Assembly (NCBI GenBank): GCA_904398675.1
Contig: CAJFPI010000109.1
Coordinates: forward strand, 1-23,239
DNA length: 23,239 nucleotides
Source: an uncultured Oscillospiraceae bacterium
Lineage (GTDB): Bacteria; Bacillota; Clostridia; Oscillospirales; Oscillospiraceae
Reading direction: 5' to 3'
Program-made: the position numbers and the translations under genes
Shown: positions 7,609 through 15,527 of the stretch, one piece after another
Layout: each line of letters opens with the position of its first letter
Numbering within the stretch: position 1 is the first letter of the stretch
Notes under the pieces: model-generated
What the model was told of the DNA's origin: nothing
Database searches by the model: none
The model's input: only the letters and a program-made list of their open reading frames with translations

Positions 7609-9234
7609 ATGGGTAAGACATTGATACAGCAGGCGCGGTCCATTGCCGAACAGTACATACAGGGCAGCTGCAGCGCCGGAGAGCAGGGGCTTTTGGAGCA
7701 GGCGCTGTGGACGCTGACCGGCACGCTGGCGGTTTTGCCGGAGAAGGAGGGGGCGTGCGCCTATGAGGAGGCGCAGCGGCGGCTGGCCGCCCTCAACGAG
7801 AAGGAGACGGGCCGCCGGGACAAGGGGGTTTACTACACCCCGCCTGATGTGGTGCGGTTTATCCTTGCCAGCTGTGCCCGCCTCTCCTGCGGCCGGCTGC
7901 GGCCGGAGAAGATCCGGGAGGAGGGGCTGGAGGAGATTCCTTATACAACCTTCTGCTTTCGCAGGAGTGTTTTTGACCCCACCTGCGGCACGGGGGAGTT
8001 CCTTCTGGGAGCGCTGGAGCTGAAACTGGAGCTGCTGGAGCGGCGTCAGGCGGCGGTGACAAGGGAAAAGCTGCTGCGGCTTTTGAGGACGATCCGGGGA
8101 AACGACACCAATCGGGACTCCATCGTCATCACCAAGCTGCGGCTTCTTTTGTGTGTGCTGCACCGGCTGGGGGCAAGGCGGGCTGCGGAGGCAGCGCCGG
8201 TGCTGGAGGGGCTGTTCACCGGCTATGACTATGTGATGACGGCGCCGAAAGATGAGCGATACGACATCATCGTGGGCAATCCCCCCTATGTGGAGGACGG
8301 GAAAAGCGGCCTCGCCCCGCCGACGGCCTACGGCAATATTTACGCCAATGTTCTGGAGCATGCGGCGGCGCAGCTCAGGCCGGGAGGCGTGCTGGGCTTT
8401 GTGGTCCCCCTCTCCTATGCGGCCACGCCCCGGATGGGGCGGATCCGCGGCCTGATGGCCCAAAAGGTGCCGGAGCGGTATCTGCTGAGCTACTCCGACC
8501 GGCCGGACTGCCTCTTCATCTCCGTCCACCAGAAACTCTGCATCCTCCTGGGCCGCAGCGGCAGGCCCGACAGGCTCTATACCAGCCGCTACCAGTACTG
8601 GTACAAGGAGGAGCGCGGACGGCTTTTCCGGCAGGCGGAGGTGGTGCGCAACCGGTACGGCTGCGCTGAGTTTCTTCCCAAGCTGGGCTCTCCCATGGAT
8701 ATTGCCCTCTATCGGAAGATCCGCGCCCAGCGCCGGTCCCTCCTGTCCCTTATGGAGGGCGGGGAGGCGCCGGTCTGCCTCAATATGCGCGCCACCTTTT
8801 GGATGAAGGCGTTTCTGACGCCCCACGACGGCGGGGAGTACAAGGTGTTTTTCTGCCGGGACGCGGAGACTGCCGCCTACGCCATGTGCCTGCTCCACTC
8901 GTCGCTCTTCTGGTGGTATTGGATCTGTGTATCCGACTGCTGGCATATCACAAAGAAGGAGCTGGCGGGGTTCCGCGTGCCGCCGCTGCCGGCGGGGCAG
9001 GAGATTTCCGGCCTTGCGGCACAGCTGGAGGCGCGGCTGGAGGAGACGAAGGCCTACGTGGGTACCCGGCAGACGGCCTATGAATATAAGCACAGGGAAT
9101 GCGCGACGGAGATCCACGCCGTGGACGACTACCTGGGCGGACTCTTCGGCCTGACAGAGGAGGAAAACCGGTATGTGAAGGGCTTTGCCTATCGGTATCG
9201 CATCAGCGGAGGTGCTGCGGATGGAAGTGATTGA
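7609..9234 (+). CDS. N6-adenine-specific DNA methyltransferase (class I-type, Eco57I/TaqI-like)
   Basis: This protein should transfer a methyl group from SAM to adenine N6 in a specific DNA sequence and so protect host DNA. The 541-aa sequence has KGVYYTP (72-78, motif X region), DPTCGTGEFLLG (123-134, SAM motif I) and the catalytic NPPY (224-227) in IVGNPPYVED. This order (X-I-IV) is typical of gamma-class enzymes. The C-terminal half (about 300-541) would hold target recognition, with SPMDIALYRKI and a coiled tail that resemble TaqI/Eco57I-type recognition regions. It begins 7 nt after the nuclease-like domain and overlaps the cytosine methyltransferase start by 14 nt. No separate endonuclease motif is visible in it. 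The recognition sequence is unknown. Confidence 0.88.
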   Translation: MGKTLIQQARSIAEQYIQGSCSAGEQGLLEQALWTLTGTLAVLPEKEGACAYEEAQRRLAALNEKETGRRDKGVYYTPPDVVRFILASCARLSCGRLRPEKIREEGLEEIPYTTFCFRRSVFDPTCGTGEFLLGALELKLELLERRQAAVTREKLLRLLRTIRGNDTNRDSIVITKLRLLLCVLHRLGARRAAEAAPVLEGLFTGYDYVMTAPKDERYDIIVGNPPYVEDGKSGLAPPTAYGNIYANVLEHAAAQLRPGGVLGFVVPLSYAATPRMGRIRGLMAQKVPERYLLSYSDRPDCLFISVHQKLCILLGRSGRPDRLYTSRYQYWYKEERGRLFRQAEVVRNRYGCAEFLPKLGSPMDIALYRKIRAQRRSLLSLMEGGEAPVCLNMRATFWMKAFLTPHDGGEYKVFFCRDAETAAYAMCLLHSSLFWWYWICVSDCWHITKKELAGFRVPPLPAGQEISGLAAQLEARLEETKAYVGTRQTAYEYKHRECATEIHAVDDYLGGLFGLTEEENRYVKGFAYRYRISGGAADGSD

Positions 9235-10330
9235 TCTGTTTGCCGGCTGCGGCGGGCTGTCCCTGGGATTTGCCCGGGCCGGCTTTTCCGTCACCCGCGC
9301 GGTGGAGATCGACCCTGTCATCGCCGGAACCTATGAGAAAAACCACCCCGGCACCCGGATGCTGGTGGCGGGCATTGAGGAGATCGACCAGACGGACACC
9401 TTCTCCCGGGGGGAGGCGGACGTGATTATCGGCGGCCCTCCCTGCCAGGGGTTCTCCATGGCCGGCGCCAGAATCCGGGAGGGGTTTATGGGGGACGAGC
9501 GCAACTACCTCTTCCGCCACTACTTCAACGTGGTGCGGCGGGTCAAGCCAGCCCTCTTTGTGATGGAGAACGTGAAGGGGATCATGACCATGGAGCGGGG
9601 GGAGATCTTCCGGGAGATTCTCCGCCTCTTCTCCGACCCGGAGCAGCTGGAGGGGGAGGCGTATCACACCTACCACCGGGTGGTCCAGGCCGCGGCCTTC
9701 GGCATCCCCCAGAAACGGGAGCGGGTGATCCTCCTGGGGGTTTTGGGCCGGGCGGTGGATATGGACAGGCTCTGGCTGGAGACGGAGGAGGAAGTGAAAG
9801 AGGAGGACCCTGACTTCTTCTCCCCGGTCACCGTGCGGGACGCCATCGGCAATCTGCCGCTGCCCACAGCGGACGGGGAAGTCCCAAATCCCAGGCCGCA
9901 GACCCCCTATCAGCGCGCCCTGGCCTCCGGCGGCGCGGTGCTCTGCAACCACACCCAGACCCGCCACTCCCCCCTGGCGGTGAAACGGATGCACCAGGTG
10001 GGGCGGGGGGAGAATTTCACGGTCCTGCATGAGACGATTACCTCTGTCCACAGCGGCTCCTACGGCCGGCTGCGGTGGGACGAGCTGGCGGCCACCATCA
10101 CCACCCGGTTTGACACCCCCGCCGGCGGGCGGTTCATCCACCCTGACTATGACAGGACCCTTACCCCCCGGGAGGCGGCCCGGATCCAGAGCTTTCCCGA
10201 CAGCTTTGTGTTTACCGGCAGCCGCACGTCCATCTGCCGGCAGATCGGGAACGCAGTGCCGCCGAAGATCGCCTATTTCCTGGCAAGGCTTGCCAGACGG
10301 ATATTGGAGGAACAGGAGGCGAAGGCATGA
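9221..10330 (+). CDS. DNA (cytosine-5) methyltransferase
   Basis: It methylates C5 of cytosine in a specific site. The 369-aa protein has the canonical motifs in order: I DLFAGCGG (5-12), IV GGPPCQGFS (71-79, nucleophile Cys75), VI ENV (116-118), VIII QKRERV (164-169), IX around RLRWDELAATIT and X GNAVPP (343-348). The region between VIII and IX, about 110 residues, is the target-recognition domain. The ATG at 9221 follows GGAGGT. An in-frame codon at 9185 lies inside the preceding gene without a ribosome binding site and is rejected. The gene overlaps its upstream neighbour by 14 nt and its downstream neighbour by 4 nt (ATGA), which implies translational coupling. Confidence 0.95.
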   Translation: MEVIDLFAGCGGLSLGFARAGFSVTRAVEIDPVIAGTYEKNHPGTRMLVAGIEEIDQTDTFSRGEADVIIGGPPCQGFSMAGARIREGFMGDERNYLFRHYFNVVRRVKPALFVMENVKGIMTMERGEIFREILRLFSDPEQLEGEAYHTYHRVVQAAAFGIPQKRERVILLGVLGRAVDMDRLWLETEEEVKEEDPDFFSPVTVRDAIGNLPLPTADGEVPNPRPQTPYQRALASGGAVLCNHTQTRHSPLAVKRMHQVGRGENFTVLHETITSVHSGSYGRLRWDELAATITTRFDTPAGGRFIHPDYDRTLTPREAARIQSFPDSFVFTGSRTSICRQIGNAVPPKIAYFLARLARRILEEQEAKA

Positions 10331-12183
10331 ACCCCTTGCTGGAACAAAAGCTGCAGGAGCTGGAGCAGGCGGAGAAGTATGCCTGCTGGTATCTGGTCAA
10401 GCAGCCCACCGCATTTGACGGCCTGTGCTATCTGGTGCGGTTCTTAAAGGACTATCAGAAGGCCGGAGCTGTGGGAAATCTCCAGGAGTTTATCAGCCGC
10501 AGCATTGCCGCGCTCCATGGGAAAAAGCCGGAGGTGGAGATCTCAGACAACTACCGGGCGCTGCGTGTGGCGGCCTTTTTCGGCCTTCTGCGCCTGAACG
10601 GCTCCAAGTATGAGACGGCGGAGGCCACGGAGACCTTCTGGGAGATCACCGCGCGCTGCGGCGGAGACTATGAGCGGACGGAGCTCTACCGGGACATTAT
10701 CCAGCGGCAGATTGAAAAGCTCTACATCAGCTCCCCCATCGACGAGGCATGCGACTCCGTCCGAAGGGGCTTTCGCCTCTATCCGGTGATGCTGCTCTAT
10801 AAGGTCCTCCTGGAGCTGGGCCGCTCCACCGGGGCCTATGCCATCTCCATGGCGGAGTACCGCTATCTGGTGGCCACCACCAAGACCTATGGAGGCTTTC
10901 TGGACACGCTGGTGCTGATCCGACTGATGCGGGAGGATCCGGCGGCGCCGGCGGCCTTTGAAAAATACTGGAAAAAATTTGACAACCGCATGATCCAGGC
11001 CCTCAAGCAGCTGCCCACCCTCCAGGTGGACCGGGAGAGGATCGTCCTGCGGCCGGAGCGGATCGGCGAGGCGGCGGAGAAGGTCTACCGCTATGAGCAG
11101 GATCCGGCGGACAGCCACACCGCAGACTACGAGGCGTTTCTGGCCTCCGCCCGGCCCCTGCTGCCGGAGGAGGCGGGGGAGGAGCCCTGGGAGGAGCCGG
11201 AGAGTGCTCCGGAGCGGGTCGCAGGGGGCGGCAACATCCTGCTCTACGGCGTCCCCGGGGCGGGAAAGAGCTGGCTCATCGCCCGGGACTACTGCGCCGA
11301 CGAGAAACGGATGGAGCGGCTGGTGTTTCACCCGGACTACACCTACGGGGACTTTGTGGGGCAGATTCTGCCCGACGCCCAAGAGGGACAGGTCCGCTAC
11401 CGGTTTCAGCCCGGTCCCTTCACAAGGCTTTTGCGCCGGGCGGAGGAGGATCCATGCCACGCCTACTATCTGGTCATCGAGGAGCTGAACCGGGGCAACG
11501 CACCGGCTGTTTTCGGGGAGATCTTCCAGCTTTTGGACCGGGACGACCGGGGCGCCAGCATCTACGGCATCACCCAGGCGGACATTGCCGGGGAGGTCTA
11601 CGGCGATAAGGAGCGAAAGGTCCGCATCCCCTCCAACATGACCCTCCTCGCCACCATGAACACCTCCGATCAGAACGTGTTCCCCCTGGATACCGCCTTC
11701 CAGCGCCGGTGGAGCATGCGCATGGTGGAGAATACCTTTGACGGGCACCCCTATGCAGATGTTCCGGTTTTGGATACCGACGTCCCCTGGCGGCGGTTCT
11801 GCCAGGTGGTGAACGGGGCCATTGCCGCAGGCAGCGGGCTCCTCTCCTCCGAGGACAAGCGGCTGGGGGTCTATTTTGTCCGGCGGGAGGAGCTGCGCTA
11901 TGACGCAGCCGCCATGGATGAATCTGCGCCGGCGGCAGAGCGTCTGCGGGCGCAGCGGCAGAACAGCCGCTTTGGGGAGAAGGTCCTCAAGTACCTCTGG
12001 GACGACGCCTTCAAGCTCTCCCGGGAGGAGCTCTTTGACACCGATACCTTCCACACCCTGGAGGAGGTACTCCGACGTTTTCATGGTGCCGACGGTGCCC
12101 GGGCCGCGGGGGCGGAGCGCCTGACCGTGTTCCGGACAGAGATCGCCTCGGCCTTGCTGGGGCGGGCGGAGCAGAATGGATAG
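10327..12183 (+). CDS. McrB-like AAA+ GTPase subunit of a LlaJI-type restriction system (R1)
   Basis: McrB/LlaJI-R1 proteins bind DNA with an N-terminal domain and use a GTP-hydrolysing AAA+ motor that works with a separate nuclease subunit. The 618-aa product has Walker A GVPGAGKS (308-315), Walker B VIEELNRGN (383-391), the McrB-type MNTSDQN (444-450) and LDTAFQRRW (454-462). Residues 1-300 do not show a domain I can name. They look largely helical (LYPVMLLYKVLLEL, then KTYGGFLDTLVLIRL) and should carry DNA recognition. A Glu/Pro-rich linker at 280-298 joins the halves. It starts with a 4-nt ATGA overlap and its end overlaps the next gene by 8 nt. Subunit partnership with the next gene is inferred from LlaJI. 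Confidence 0.9.
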   Translation: MNPLLEQKLQELEQAEKYACWYLVKQPTAFDGLCYLVRFLKDYQKAGAVGNLQEFISRSIAALHGKKPEVEISDNYRALRVAAFFGLLRLNGSKYETAEATETFWEITARCGGDYERTELYRDIIQRQIEKLYISSPIDEACDSVRRGFRLYPVMLLYKVLLELGRSTGAYAISMAEYRYLVATTKTYGGFLDTLVLIRLMREDPAAPAAFEKYWKKFDNRMIQALKQLPTLQVDRERIVLRPERIGEAAEKVYRYEQDPADSHTADYEAFLASARPLLPEEAGEEPWEEPESAPERVAGGGNILLYGVPGAGKSWLIARDYCADEKRMERLVFHPDYTYGDFVGQILPDAQEGQVRYRFQPGPFTRLLRRAEEDPCHAYYLVIEELNRGNAPAVFGEIFQLLDRDDRGASIYGITQADIAGEVYGDKERKVRIPSNMTLLATMNTSDQNVFPLDTAFQRRWSMRMVENTFDGHPYADVPVLDTDVPWRRFCQVVNGAIAAGSGLLSSEDKRLGVYFVRREELRYDAAAMDESAPAAERLRAQRQNSRFGEKVLKYLWDDAFKLSREELFDTDTFHTLEEVLRRFHGADGARAAGAERLTVFRTEIASALLGRAEQNG

Positions 12184-13462
12184 CCGCCGGGAGACGCTGC
12201 GGGACCGCTGCCGCGTCAGCGGCCCGCTGGGCGGGGATCGGTTTGTGGGTGTTCGGGCGGAGGATGGGCGGGTGGAGATCACCTTCCCCATGGGCTTTCA
12301 TCTGCCGGAGGCGGAGCGGGAGCTGAGGCGGGAGATCCTGCTCCTGCTGTCCCTCCTGCAGCGGCTGACGGACCGGCGGGAGCGGGTGCTCCCCCAGCGG
12401 CCGGACGGGCGGCAGCAGGCGGAGACGCCGGTGGGCGCCTATCTGGCGGTGATGGAGGACTATCTGGACCGCCGGGGCTATTTTACGGAGCGGGAGCCGG
12501 TCTACCGCACCGGCGACCGGGGAAAGACGGACTGGGGGCGGACCTTCCGCCGCCAGCGGCCGCTGCTGCAGCAGGATTTGTCCCCGGTCTACCTCAAAAG
12601 GACCATCCGTGCCGCCTCGCCCAACACCCGCCAGCTTATCACCCGCATCCACCAGTACTGCGTCTATGAGAGCTTTGAAAAGCTGGGCTGGCTTTTCACG
12701 GCGGAGCTGCCCCGGCCCTGTGCGCTGCCCCTGCCTGCGGCAGCTTGTCTGGCCGCCCTGCGCGGCCAGCTGGGCCGCACGTTTATCGACCGGGACAAGC
12801 GGCTTTTTTCCGCCATGATCGCCATGCTGGAATATCTGGGGCAGGAGGCCGGCCCGGGCCTCTTCTGCTATGGGACGGACCGGTTTGAATATGTCTGGGA
12901 GCGGCTGATTGACAAGGTGTTCGGCGCCGCGGACAAGGCGGACTATTTCCCCAGGGCCTCCTGGCGCCTGCGCCAGGGGGGCGGGCGGATGGTGGAGGCC
13001 CTCCGGCCGGACACCGTCATGCGCCGGGACGGAAAATTTTATGTGCTGGACGCCAAATACTACCGGTATGGGCTCACAGCGAACCCGCTGCACCTGCCGG
13101 AGGGCAGCTCCATCCACAAGCAGATCACCTACGGCGAGTATATCAGCACCCGGTTTGGGGGGCAGAAGGGGGAGGAGCCCCTGGTCTACAACGCCTTCCT
13201 CTTGCCCTATGACACCGCGGACAACCCCCTGGGCGCGGAGGGCGCCTATGCCTGCTGCGGCGAGGCCGTCGGGTGGTGGAAGAGCGGGCAGGCCCCCTAT
13301 GAGCACGTTCAGGGGATCCTGGTGGATGTGGCCGGGCTGATGCACGCCTGGCGCGGTTCCGCCGCCGGGGCGGCGGAGGAGCTGGCGGAGGCTATCGAAT
13401 CCGCGCTGGCGGAAAACCGCAGGCTGTTTCCGGAAACGGCGGGGGACAAAAATCAGAAATGA
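12176..13462 (+). CDS. LlaJI-family restriction endonuclease subunit (R2, McrC-like)
   Basis: In LlaJI-type systems this subunit carries the nuclease and acts with the McrB-like GTPase. The 428-aa protein has a GKTDWGRT segment (116-123), like the family's G-x-x-x-W-x-x-T element. Its C-terminal PD-(D/E)xK core has Pro278-Asp279 in LRPDTVM and Asp292-x-Lys294 in VLDAKYY, with a following helix around IHKQITYGEY (313-322). Length and motif order match LlaJI R2/McrC-like proteins. Translation starts inside the end of the GTPase gene (8-nt overlap), as expected for subunits made in fixed ratio. It is the last gene of the restriction cluster, and a new promoter begins immediately after it. Confidence 0.88.
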   Translation: MDSRRETLRDRCRVSGPLGGDRFVGVRAEDGRVEITFPMGFHLPEAERELRREILLLLSLLQRLTDRRERVLPQRPDGRQQAETPVGAYLAVMEDYLDRRGYFTEREPVYRTGDRGKTDWGRTFRRQRPLLQQDLSPVYLKRTIRAASPNTRQLITRIHQYCVYESFEKLGWLFTAELPRPCALPLPAAACLAALRGQLGRTFIDRDKRLFSAMIAMLEYLGQEAGPGLFCYGTDRFEYVWERLIDKVFGAADKADYFPRASWRLRQGGGRMVEALRPDTVMRRDGKFYVLDAKYYRYGLTANPLHLPEGSSIHKQITYGEYISTRFGGQKGEEPLVYNAFLLPYDTADNPLGAEGAYACCGEAVGWWKSGQAPYEHVQGILVDVAGLMHAWRGSAAGAAEELAEAIESALAENRRLFPETAGDKNQK

Positions 13463-13470
13463 TTTTTCTT
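13448..13470 (+). terminator. Weak hairpin with T-run ending the restriction operon
   Basis: AAAAATCA pairs with TGATTTTT across a GAAA loop. The stem is AT-rich and overlaps the stop codon, so termination would be inefficient. Confidence 0.35.
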
Positions 13471-13497
13471 GTGAAATCAGGGGAACTATGGTATACT
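13469..13497 (+). promoter_or_regulatory. Sigma-A-like promoter for the VanY-like gene
   Basis: TTGTGA (13469-13474) and TATACT (13492-13497) are separated by 17 bp. The leader of about 65 nt contains a GTCCCGCGGGAC palindrome before an AGAGG ribosome binding site. Confidence 0.65.
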
Positions 13498-13569
13498 CAG
13501 TTGCGTCTAAGGGAGCAGGGCCTGTACCCTGTCCCGCGGGACATTTCAGACAAAAGAGGTTGAGACACA

Positions 13570-14616
13570 ATGGGAACCAGAGTACAACCAAAACATAACG
13601 GACGCCGCAGGCGGCGCAGGAGGAATCCTCTGCCGCTGCTGATCCTGCTGGTGCTGGTGGTGGCGGCCGGGCTGCTGCTTTACAGCTGCGCCGGGCAGGA
13701 TGACGGCGCGGCGCAGAACAACGCCGGGCAGACCAATACCGGCGGCGGGGAGGACGAGGGCAGTCCGGACGGCGGGAACACCGGCGATGCCGGCGGGGAG
13801 ACGGAGACCGGCGATACCGGCAGCACTGACGGAGAGGACGGCCTCCCGGCGGGTTATATCGTTCAGACCATGACCGAGGCGGACATGGGTGTGGGGGAGC
13901 AGATCCTGGTGAGCAACGAGCATATGTACGACTTCCCCGAGGCGGCGGAGAGCCAGCTTGTGCGGCTGGTGGACAACAAGAGCAGCTCCTACACCTCCAA
14001 CGTCAACGATACCCTGATCCTGCCGGTGACAGTGGAGCATCTCAATGAGCTGCTGGACGACTATGTGGCCCAGGGCGGCGCCACAGATATCATGGTGGTC
14101 TCCGGCTACCGGACCTACGACTTCCAGCAGGGCCTGTTTGACCGCAACGCCGCGCGCAACGGCATTGAAAATGCCCGGCGCTTTGTGGCCCAGGCCGGCG
14201 GCAGCGAGCACCACACCGGCTACGCCGTGGATCTCTACAGCATGAATAACGGCGACTACTTCGAGGGCGTGGGGGAGTACGCCTGGGTGAATGAGCACTG
14301 CCATGAGTATGGCTTTATCCTCCGCTACACCGAGGAGAAGGAGGAGTTTACCAAGATCGGTCCCGAGAGCTGGCACTTCCGCTATGTGGGTGTCCCCCAC
14401 TCCTATATCATTGTGGAAAATGATTTCTGCTATGAGGAGTATATCGACTATCTCCGCCAGTTCCCCTTTGACGGGGAGCACCTGACCTACACGGTGGACG
14501 GCACAGAGTATGAGATCTACTTTGTGGAGGGGCTGGAGGTCCCGGTGCCGGAGAGCGGGGACTATACCGTGTCCGGCAACAACGTGGACGGATTTATCGT
14601 TACCATCACCAAATAA
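13570..14616 (+). CDS. Membrane-anchored VanY-type D-alanyl-D-alanine carboxypeptidase (M15B)
   Basis: M15B peptidases trim the terminal D-Ala of peptidoglycan stem peptides outside the membrane. The 348-aa protein has an Arg-rich N-terminus (seven Arg at 12-18) and a membrane segment (about 20-38) ending in LYSC (Cys40, a possible lipobox). A Gly/Asp/Glu/Thr-rich low-complexity spacer follows (about 42-93), then the catalytic domain. Zinc-site motifs are visible: SGYRT (178-182), SEHHTGYAVD (212-221, zinc ligands His214 and Asp221) and WHF (268-270, His269). It has its own promoter and terminator, so it is a single-gene unit. Nothing links it to vancomycin resistance, since no vanR/S/H/A/X homologue is near. 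Confidence 0.88.
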   Translation: MGTRVQPKHNGRRRRRRRNPLPLLILLVLVVAAGLLLYSCAGQDDGAAQNNAGQTNTGGGEDEGSPDGGNTGDAGGETETGDTGSTDGEDGLPAGYIVQTMTEADMGVGEQILVSNEHMYDFPEAAESQLVRLVDNKSSSYTSNVNDTLILPVTVEHLNELLDDYVAQGGATDIMVVSGYRTYDFQQGLFDRNAARNGIENARRFVAQAGGSEHHTGYAVDLYSMNNGDYFEGVGEYAWVNEHCHEYGFILRYTEEKEEFTKIGPESWHFRYVGVPHSYIIVENDFCYEEYIDYLRQFPFDGEHLTYTVDGTEYEIYFVEGLEVPVPESGDYTVSGNNVDGFIVTITK

Positions 14617-14644
14617 GCAGCGGGGATTTCCCCGGAAAACAGCA

Positions 14645-14671
14645 GGGCGGGCCATCCAGGCCCGCCCTTTT
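14645..14671 (+). terminator. Intrinsic terminator of the VanY-like gene
   Basis: GGGCGGGCC pairs with GGCCCGCCC across a 5-nt loop, followed by TTTT. Confidence 0.85.
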
Positions 14672-14782
14672 GCAGATTCGGCCATGTGAAAACGGTGCGG
14701 AGGGCGGCAGGGTGCGGGAAACTCCCGGGCCATATGGGCCGGGCTTTGTTCAGAAACCTATAGGGGAATCAAGAGTTCGTCC

Positions 14783-14810
14783 TTGCAATTTTGCTGTGAT
14801 ATGCTAAAAT
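14783..14810 (+). promoter_or_regulatory. Promoter for sdaAB-sdaAA (extended -10)
   Basis: TTGCAA (14783-14788) and TAAAAT (14805-14810) are spaced by 16 bp. TGC directly before the -10 box makes an extended -10 element. Initiation near 14817 gives a leader of about 38 nt. Confidence 0.6.
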
Positions 14811-14854
14811 TGGTATCATCCAAGAATTTGCGCTCGGAAGGGGGAGCAGCACGG

Positions 14855-15526
14855 ATGATCGATATTTTTGATATCCTGGGTCCGATCATGGTCGGCCCCT
14901 CCAGCAGCCACACCGCCGGCGCGGTCCGCATCGGGAGCATGGGGAGAACTCTCCTGGGCTGCGCGCCGAAAACCGCAAAACTCCACCTGCACGGCTCCTT
15001 TGCCGTGACCGGCGTGGGCCACGGAACGGACCGGGCCCTGGTCGCCGGCCTTTTGGGCATGCGGCCGGACGATTTGGCCATCCCGGACAGCTTTGAGCTG
15101 GCGGAGCAGCAGGGGCTGCAGTTTTCTTTTGACGAAGTGCAGCTGAAAAACGCCCACCCCAACAGCGTCCTGATGGAGCTGGAGGGCGTGGAGGAGGGGC
15201 GGCAGCTGCAGATGCAGGCCTGCTCCGTGGGCGGCGGGCAGATCCGGGTCACCAGCCTCAACGGGGTGGCCGTCAGCTTTACCGGCGCCTATAACACGCT
15301 GATTATCCAGAACCGGGATGACCGGGGGTATATTGCCGATGTGACCACCACGCTTTCCCGGGCCCGGGTCAACATCGCCAATATGAGCCTCAGCCGCGGG
15401 CGCCGGGGCGGCGACGCGATGATGGTGATCGAGACGGACGAGAAGATCCCGCCGGTGGTGCTGCAGTTTATCCGCGAGTTTACCGGCATCATCCAAATCA
15501 CCTACTACGAGAAGGAGGATGAGTAA
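14855..15526 (+). CDS. sdaAB: L-serine dehydratase, iron-sulfur-dependent, beta subunit
   Basis: Together with the alpha subunit it deaminates L-serine to pyruvate and ammonia. The 223-aa protein begins with the family's IFDILGPIMVGPSSSHTAGAVRIG segment (4-27) and ends with an ACT domain (about 147-220, NTLIIQNRDDRGYIADV), a likely regulatory module that may sense serine. The ATG at 14855 follows GGAAGGGGGAG. An in-frame codon at 14783 lies within the promoter and is excluded. The alpha-subunit gene begins one base after its stop, so the two are co-transcribed and probably translationally coupled. Confidence 0.95.
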   Translation: MIDIFDILGPIMVGPSSSHTAGAVRIGSMGRTLLGCAPKTAKLHLHGSFAVTGVGHGTDRALVAGLLGMRPDDLAIPDSFELAEQQGLQFSFDEVQLKNAHPNSVLMELEGVEEGRQLQMQACSVGGGQIRVTSLNGVAVSFTGAYNTLIIQNRDDRGYIADVTTTLSRARVNIANMSLSRGRRGGDAMMVIETDEKIPPVVLQFIREFTGIIQITYYEKEDE

Positions 15527-15527
15527 G

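Noticed and set aside
7459..9321. 620-codon minus-strand frame opposite the adenine methyltransferase
   Set aside because: The plus strand carries intact methyltransferase motifs. The antisense product is low-complexity and matches no family.
10543..12291. 582-codon minus-strand frame opposite the McrB-like gene
   Set aside because: It is an antisense shadow of a gene with clear Walker motifs, with no initiation signal.
6890..13560. Attachment-site duplication flanking the restriction island
   Set aside because: I looked for a repeat of the rlmD gene end around 6895-6915 downstream of 13440 and saw none. No integrase is present in the window.
12011..13591. 526-codon minus-strand frame opposite the LlaJI-type gene
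   Set aside because: It is a shadow frame that crosses two plus-strand gene boundaries and a promoter.
13570..14616. Vancomycin-resistance gene
   Set aside because: The protein is a VanY-type carboxypeptidase, but no other van gene is near and such enzymes are common in wall maintenance.
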